From NCBI GenBank assembly GCA_005789055.1, contig SYAA01000092.1, forward strand, positions 1 to 9,830: 9,830 bases of DNA, in the 5' to 3' direction. The position numbers and the translations under genes are program-made. Below the pieces are notes generated by a model, which worked only from the letters and a program-made list of their open reading frames with translations, was not told the origin of the DNA and made no database searches. This DNA is from Actinomycetota bacterium. Lineage in GTDB: Bacteria; Actinomycetota; Actinomycetes; Mycobacteriales; Mycobacteriaceae. Every line of letters starts with the position of its first letter. Position 1 is the first letter of the stretch. Below, piece by piece: positions 6,393 to 9,830 of the stretch.

Positions 6393-6406
6393 CCCGCCGC
6401 GGCGGG
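6393..6406. repeat. 14-bp perfect palindrome abutting the porin 3 -10 box
   Basis: CCCGCCGCGGCGGG is fully self-complementary and directly touches the TAGGTT hexamer on its upstream side. It occupies the spacer region of that promoter, so it could be an operator. It also lies ~50 nt past the stop codon of copy 4 and could form a GC hairpin there, but no T-run follows. In such GC-rich DNA, chance occurrence is possible. Confidence 0.5.
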
Positions 6407-6454
6407 GCTTCGACTGCCGATTGGGCAAACTCCCCGGTGCCCGGCCGGTCTTTC

Positions 6455-7204
6455 TCAGACGGCCTTGGTCGTGCCAAACCAGGACAGGATCGCCTCGCCC
6501 TCATCGGTGGACTTAGTAATCGTTGCGTAAGAGCGGATGAACGACTCACCCACGCACCCGTCGATCGTGATGCGGAAACTACTGATCGACACCCAGGGAT
6601 CCGCGCCCTCGAACCTCTTCTTGGTGACCGGGATGTTATTGATGATGCCGGGCTTGAGGCCGACGGTGACGCTGCCACCGAGTTGGCCGCCGACGCCGGG
6701 GACGAGGCCGTCGGCGAGGACGCCTTCGAAATCCAGACCGAAATAGCCGAGGGACGCGTTGAGTCCGCCGTTGCCGCCCAGGAGCACACCGCCGCCGGTG
6801 CTCATGTCGATACCGCAGCCAATCTCATAGCCCACCTGGAAGACGCCCTCGGGCGTCTCGTCGTCACCGGTGATCGCACCCCGAAAGACCCCGCCGACGA
6901 CGTAGGCTCGCGAGGAGATCGCGGTGGTCAACGGAGCCACCACCATCTGGGTCTCGTCCTTAGCGGAGATGGTCAGCGTCGAACCGTCCGGCGCCGTCGT
7001 CGTTGCCGGCGGAGTCGAGACCACCTTGCCGTCATCGACCGGAGCGGCACTGAGCGCAGCGGGGTCAACACCCGGTGCGGCGCCGTCGGCAGCAGCGACC
7101 GGCGTCGCACCGCCCGGAGCGGCAGGGTCGGGCTCGGCCGATACCGGCGCCGCCGTTGCCACCAACATCGCGGCGAAGGCCACGATCGCCACACCACGAA
7201 CCAT
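6455..7204 (-). CDS. MspA-family porin, copy 4 (first of the array, separately transcribed)
   Basis: This is a 249-aa outer-membrane porin and the longest of the four. The signal peptide is 1-23 (MVRGVAIVAF... VSA|EP). A Pro/Ala/Gly-rich extension reaches about residue 55 before VDDGKVVSTPP. The framework follows: DGSTLTISAKDETQM, SSRAYVVGG (where the others have STREY), FQVGYEIGCGIDM (C130), a middle of ~40 residues with D158, E160 and D165, GLKPGIINNIPVTKK, and IDGCVGESFIRSYATI (C217), ending WFGTTKAV. I chose the ATG at 7204, with GGAAGG 12 nt upstream, a slightly long spacing. A TTG at 7246 would add 14 residues but overlaps the putative -10 box and spoils the compact signal peptide. It is the most diverged copy and the only one with several acidic residues in the central segment. 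It lies 90 bp downstream of glgP on the same strand. Confidence 0.9.
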   Translation of the reverse strand: MVRGVAIVAFAAMLVATAAPVSAEPDPAAPGGATPVAAADGAAPGVDPAALSAAPVDDGKVVSTPPATTTAPDGSTLTISAKDETQMVVAPLTTAISSRAYVVGGVFRGAITGDDETPEGVFQVGYEIGCGIDMSTGGGVLLGGNGGLNASLGYFGLDFEGVLADGLVPGVGGQLGGSVTVGLKPGIINNIPVTKKRFEGADPWVSISSFRITIDGCVGESFIRSYATITKSTDEGEAILSWFGTTKAV

Positions 7205-7228
7205 CTCTGTCGCACGCCTTCCGATTTC

Positions 7229-7249
7229 GGCAACCTTGTTAGGCAACCT
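7229..7249. repeat. Direct repeat GGCAACCT x2 upstream of porin copy 4
   Basis: GGCAACCT occurs at 7229-7236 and again at 7242-7249, with a 13-bp period. The same 8-mer occurs at 6356-6363 in the porin copy 3 leader. Position and spacing suggest a regulator site or leader element, but no known regulator motif is recognised. Confidence 0.55.
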
Positions 7250-7250
7250 A
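7245..7250 (-). promoter_or_regulatory. Putative -10 box (TAGGTT) for porin copy 4
   Basis: TAGGTT on the minus strand (TANNNT type) sits ~41 nt before the chosen ATG, giving a leader of about 34 nt. It overlaps the distal copy of the GGCAACCT repeat. The same hexamer at a similar distance before copy 3 supports it. No clear -35 is seen. Confidence 0.38.
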
Positions 7251-7265
7251 CATGCGCCTTCGGTT

Positions 7266-7293
7266 GCGCCCGAGACCTCCCCACGGTGGGCGC
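7266..7293 (-). terminator. Candidate glgP terminator hairpin (no T-run)
   Basis: GCGCCC (7266-7271) and GGGCGC (7288-7293) form a 6-bp GC stem starting 1 nt after the glgP stop codon. Inside it, CCCAC/GTGGG offers a competing small hairpin. There is no T-run, as is usual for mycobacterial intrinsic terminators. It would separate glgP from porin copy 4. Confidence 0.35.
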
Positions 7294-7294
7294 T

Positions 7295-9830
7295 TCAGGC
7301 CATCGTGACCAGCCCCAACTCGGTATCGCCGGACAGCAGACGGTGATGCGGCAGCACCCGGACCGTGTAGCCCATCGACCCGGAAACCCGAAGTGGCGTG
7401 GTGGTGGTGAAGATCTCCGCCCCACCATCGCCTGAACCGCTGTGGGCCATGTCGACGTAGGTCGGGTCGGTCAGCAGCCCGGCGGAGTCCACCCGGCCCA
7501 GCACCGCCTGCACCATGACCTCCTCGGGGCGCAGTCCGGCCAGCATCACCGCAGCGGTCAGGGTGAGTTCGGAGCCCACCAATGGGGTGTCTGGCAGGCC
7601 GGTGCTGTCGACGTCGGTGATCAACACCGACGGCCAGGCCTCGGCCACCCGCTGACGGTAGGCCGCCAACTCTCGGGCCTGGCCGAACGGAAGTCCGTCA
7701 ATCGCCTCGGCGGTCCGGCGGGCCGAGGCCGCCGCGGGGATGTAGTACTGCTCGGTGTAGTCGCGCACCATACGCGAGGCCAGCACCTTGGGGCCCAGCG
7801 TCTGCAGGGTATGCCGGACCATCTCTACCCACCGGGTCGGCACGCCCTGCTCGTCCCGGTCATAGAACTTCGGCACCACCGAGTTCTGCAGCAGCTCATA
7901 CAGTGCGCCGGCTTCCAGATCGTCGCGGCGCCCCTCGTCGCTCACCCCGTCGGCGGTGGGGATCTCCCAGCCGTTCTCGCCGTCGAACCATTCGTCCCAC
8001 CAGCCGTCCCGGATGGACAGGTTCAGCCCGCCGTTGAGGGCGCTCTTCATGCCGGAGGTGCCGCAGGCCTCCAATGGCCGCAGCGGATTGTTGAGCCACA
8101 CGTCGCAACCCCAATACAGCAGCCTCGCCATGGAGATGTCGTAGTCGGGCAGGAACACGATCCGGTGGCGAACCTCCGGCCGGTCGGCGAACCGGACCAC
8201 CTGCTGAATCAGTGTCTTCCCGGCATCGTCGGCGGGATGCGACTTTCCGGCGACGATGAGTTGGACGGGCCTGGCCTCATCGAGCAGTATCGCCTCCAGC
8301 CGTTCGGGATCTCGCAGCATCAGCGTCAGCCGTTTGTAGGTTGGCACCCGGCGGGCAAATCCGATTGTCAGCACATCAGGGTTGAATGCCGTTGCCACCC
8401 AGCTCAATTCGGCTTCCGCAGCGCCACGCTGCAACCAGGACTTCATCAGCCGTTTTCTCACGTCGGCGACGAGCTTGGCGCGCAGTTGCGACCGGATCCA
8501 CCAGATGTGGCTGAAGTCCACCTGTTCGAGTCGGTGCCACTCGGAAGGCTCGCGCAACGCCTCGGCCGAGCCGGCCAGCTCACGGGCCAATTGCACCCAT
8601 TCCGGTGCCGCCCAGGTCGGGCCGTGCACACCGTTGGTGATTGACCCGATCGGTACCTCCGGCGAATCGAATCCCGGCCACAGCTCGTCGAACATCCCTC
8701 GGCTGACCCGGCCGTGCAACTTCGACACCCCGTTGGCGCGCTGCGCAAGCCGCAGACCCATGTGCGCCATGTTGAATTTCTCCGGGTCCGCCTCGGCACC
8801 GAAAGCCAGCACCCGTGCCGCCGGTACTCCGGGGAGCAGACCGGTGTCGGTGTCATCGCCGAAGTAACGCTGCACCATGTCCGAAGGACACCGATCGATG
8901 CCGGCCGGGACCGGGGTGTGGGTGGTGAACACCGTGCTGGCCCGGACAACGGCCAGCGCGCTGTCGAAGTCGAGGTGGTCAGCAGCCATGAATTCCCGGA
9001 TGCGCTCCAGGCCGAGGAACCCGGCATGGCCCTCGTTCATGTGGAACACGTCGGGGGCGGGGCGTCCTTCGATGGCGGTGAACGCGCGGATTGCCCGCAC
9101 GCCGCCGATGCCGGCGAGGAGTTCCTGTTTGATTCGGTGTTCCTGGTCGCCGCCGTACAGCCGGTCGGTGACATGACGCAGATCGTGATCGTTCTCAGGA
9201 ATGTCGGAGTCCAACAGCAGCAACGGAATCCGGCCGACCTGCGCGACCCAGACCCGGGCCCGCAGCATCCGCGACTCCGGCATGGGAAGTTCCACTACCA
9301 CCGGTGCGCCGCCGGCGTCCGCCAGCAGATGCAGGGGCAGTCCCTGCGGATCCAGCGATGGGTAGTTCTCGTGCTGCCAGCCGTCGGCCGTCAGCGACTG
9401 TTCGAAGTAACCCGACCGGTAGTTCAGTCCGACGCCGATCAGCGGCAGGCCCAGATCCGAGGCAGCCTTGAGGTGATCCCCGGCCAGGATGCCCAGGCCG
9501 CCCGAGTAGATCGGCAGCACCTCCGCTACACCGAACTCCATCGAGAAGTATCCGATGCCCTGCGGCAGTGGCGAGGACGCGTCGGCCTGGGCGGCCATCT
9601 GCTGGTACCACAGCGGTTTGGTCAGATACTCGTTCAGTTCGGCCGACAACCGGTCGAGCCGAGTAAGGAACGGCTGATCTTCGGCAAGTTCATCGAGTCG
9701 CGCCCGGCTCACCTCGCCGAGGAGCGCGACCGGATCGCGGCCGGTCCGCGCCCACTGCGCAGGGTCGATGCTCTCGAAGAGATCCTGGGTGGCGGTATCC
9801 CAGGACCACCGCAGGTTCGTCGACAGCTGC
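7295..9830 (-). CDS. glgP: Alpha-glucan (glycogen/maltodextrin) phosphorylase, 5'-truncated by window edge
   Basis: This cytosolic GT35 enzyme releases glucose-1-phosphate from alpha-1,4-glucans by phosphorolysis with a PLP cofactor. The frame stays open to the right edge. The visible 844 residues begin QLSTNLRWSWD, so only about 20 N-terminal residues are missing for the ~860-aa actinobacterial type. A GTG at 9712 could be mistaken for the start but is internal: LSTNLRWSWD...DPVALLGEV upstream is the normal GlgP N terminus. In visible-residue numbering, landmarks are YFSMEFG (94-100), YSGGLGILAGDHLKAASD (from 108), NEGHAG (265), TTHTPVPAG (302), SITNGVHG (396), GFARRVPTYKR (490), AGKSHP (527) and the PLP site EACGTSGMKSALNGG, with the Schiff-base lysine at 595 (codon 8045-8047). 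No residue looks defective. It stands upstream of the porin array, and its own promoter is outside the window. Confidence 0.96.
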   Translation of the reverse strand, partial: QLSTNLRWSWDTATQDLFESIDPAQWARTGRDPVALLGEVSRARLDELAEDQPFLTRLDRLSAELNEYLTKPLWYQQMAAQADASSPLPQGIGYFSMEFGVAEVLPIYSGGLGILAGDHLKAASDLGLPLIGVGLNYRSGYFEQSLTADGWQHENYPSLDPQGLPLHLLADAGGAPVVVELPMPESRMLRARVWVAQVGRIPLLLLDSDIPENDHDLRHVTDRLYGGDQEHRIKQELLAGIGGVRAIRAFTAIEGRPAPDVFHMNEGHAGFLGLERIREFMAADHLDFDSALAVVRASTVFTTHTPVPAGIDRCPSDMVQRYFGDDTDTGLLPGVPAARVLAFGAEADPEKFNMAHMGLRLAQRANGVSKLHGRVSRGMFDELWPGFDSPEVPIGSITNGVHGPTWAAPEWVQLARELAGSAEALREPSEWHRLEQVDFSHIWWIRSQLRAKLVADVRKRLMKSWLQRGAAEAELSWVATAFNPDVLTIGFARRVPTYKRLTLMLRDPERLEAILLDEARPVQLIVAGKSHPADDAGKTLIQQVVRFADRPEVRHRIVFLPDYDISMARLLYWGCDVWLNNPLRPLEACGTSGMKSALNGGLNLSIRDGWWDEWFDGENGWEIPTADGVSDEGRRDDLEAGALYELLQNSVVPKFYDRDEQGVPTRWVEMVRHTLQTLGPKVLASRMVRDYTEQYYIPAAASARRTAEAIDGLPFGQARELAAYRQRVAEAWPSVLITDVDSTGLPDTPLVGSELTLTAAVMLAGLRPEEVMVQAVLGRVDSAGLLTDPTYVDMAHSGSGDGGAEIFTTTTPLRVSGSMGYTVRVLPHHRLLSGDTELGLVTMA

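Noticed and set aside
6352..6789. Extension of the porin copy 3 frame upstream of 6351
   Set aside because: It overlaps the end of copy 4 and the intergenic promoter region. The signal peptide and the GGAGG ribosome site fix the start at 6351.
4550..6840. Near-identical DNA blocks recurring about every 720 bp, considered as a possible mobile or regulatory repeat
   Set aside because: They coincide with the conserved GYxIGCGIDM and TREY coding segments of the four porins and are explained by gene duplication.
6020..7435. Plus-strand open frame (471 codons) over porin copies 3 and 4 and the glgP end
   Set aside because: It runs antisense through two porins, two intergenic regions and a stop-proximal part of glgP. 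The translation has no family resemblance.
7442..8644. Plus-strand open frame (400 codons) inside glgP
   Set aside because: Antisense to conserved GlgP sequence including the PLP site. No independent support.

Overview
The window looks like the chromosome of a rapidly growing mycobacterium (Mycolicibacterium or a close relative). The base composition is GC-rich throughout. It carries MspA-family outer-membrane porins, which M. tuberculosis lacks, together with an actinobacterial-type GlgP, a zinc-peptidase lipoprotein resembling mycobacterial LpqM, GTG starts and TANNNT-type -10 boxes with no clear -35. This assignment rests on recognising protein families; no database search was possible.

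Layout, left to right. (1) 1-320 (+): the C-terminal end of a gamma-glutamyltransferase-family enzyme, cut by the window edge. (2) 328-2622 (-): a compact three-gene set read right to left. First comes a cytosolic-looking mono-cupin of the oxalate-decarboxylase type, then a 73 % identical copy with a twin-arginine export signal, then a COG1237-type metallo-beta-lactamase-fold hydrolase. The gaps are 21 and 30 bp. (3) 2623-2703: an 81-bp divergent promoter region. (4) 2704-4149 (+): a lipoprotein neutral zinc metallopeptidase, probably translated from a leaderless transcript. (5) 4150-4226: a convergent intergenic region holding a 30-bp tandem repeat. (6) 4227-7204 (-): four tandem MspA-family porin genes. 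The three downstream genes are joined by 4-nt GTGA start/stop overlaps. The first is separate, with its own promoter-like region. (7) 7295-9830 (-): glgP, alpha-glucan phosphorylase, complete at its C terminus and lacking roughly its first 20 residues at the window edge.

How the genes may work together. The porin array is the most distinctive part. The paralogues share a conserved framework, including two cysteines and near-identical flanks, but differ strongly in the central segment. By eye that segment aligns with the MspA region carrying the constriction-zone aspartates. This suggests one locus producing several outer-membrane pores with different eyelets. glgP lies just upstream on the same strand, but a hairpin and a new promoter-like element separate it from the porins, so a shared transcript is uncertain. 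The cupin-cupin-MBL set looks like an operon that places nearly the same metal-dependent chemistry on both sides of the cytoplasmic membrane; its substrate is unknown.

No stretch longer than 300 bases lacks a gene. I saw no tRNA or rRNA, CRISPR array, insertion sequence or phage feature.
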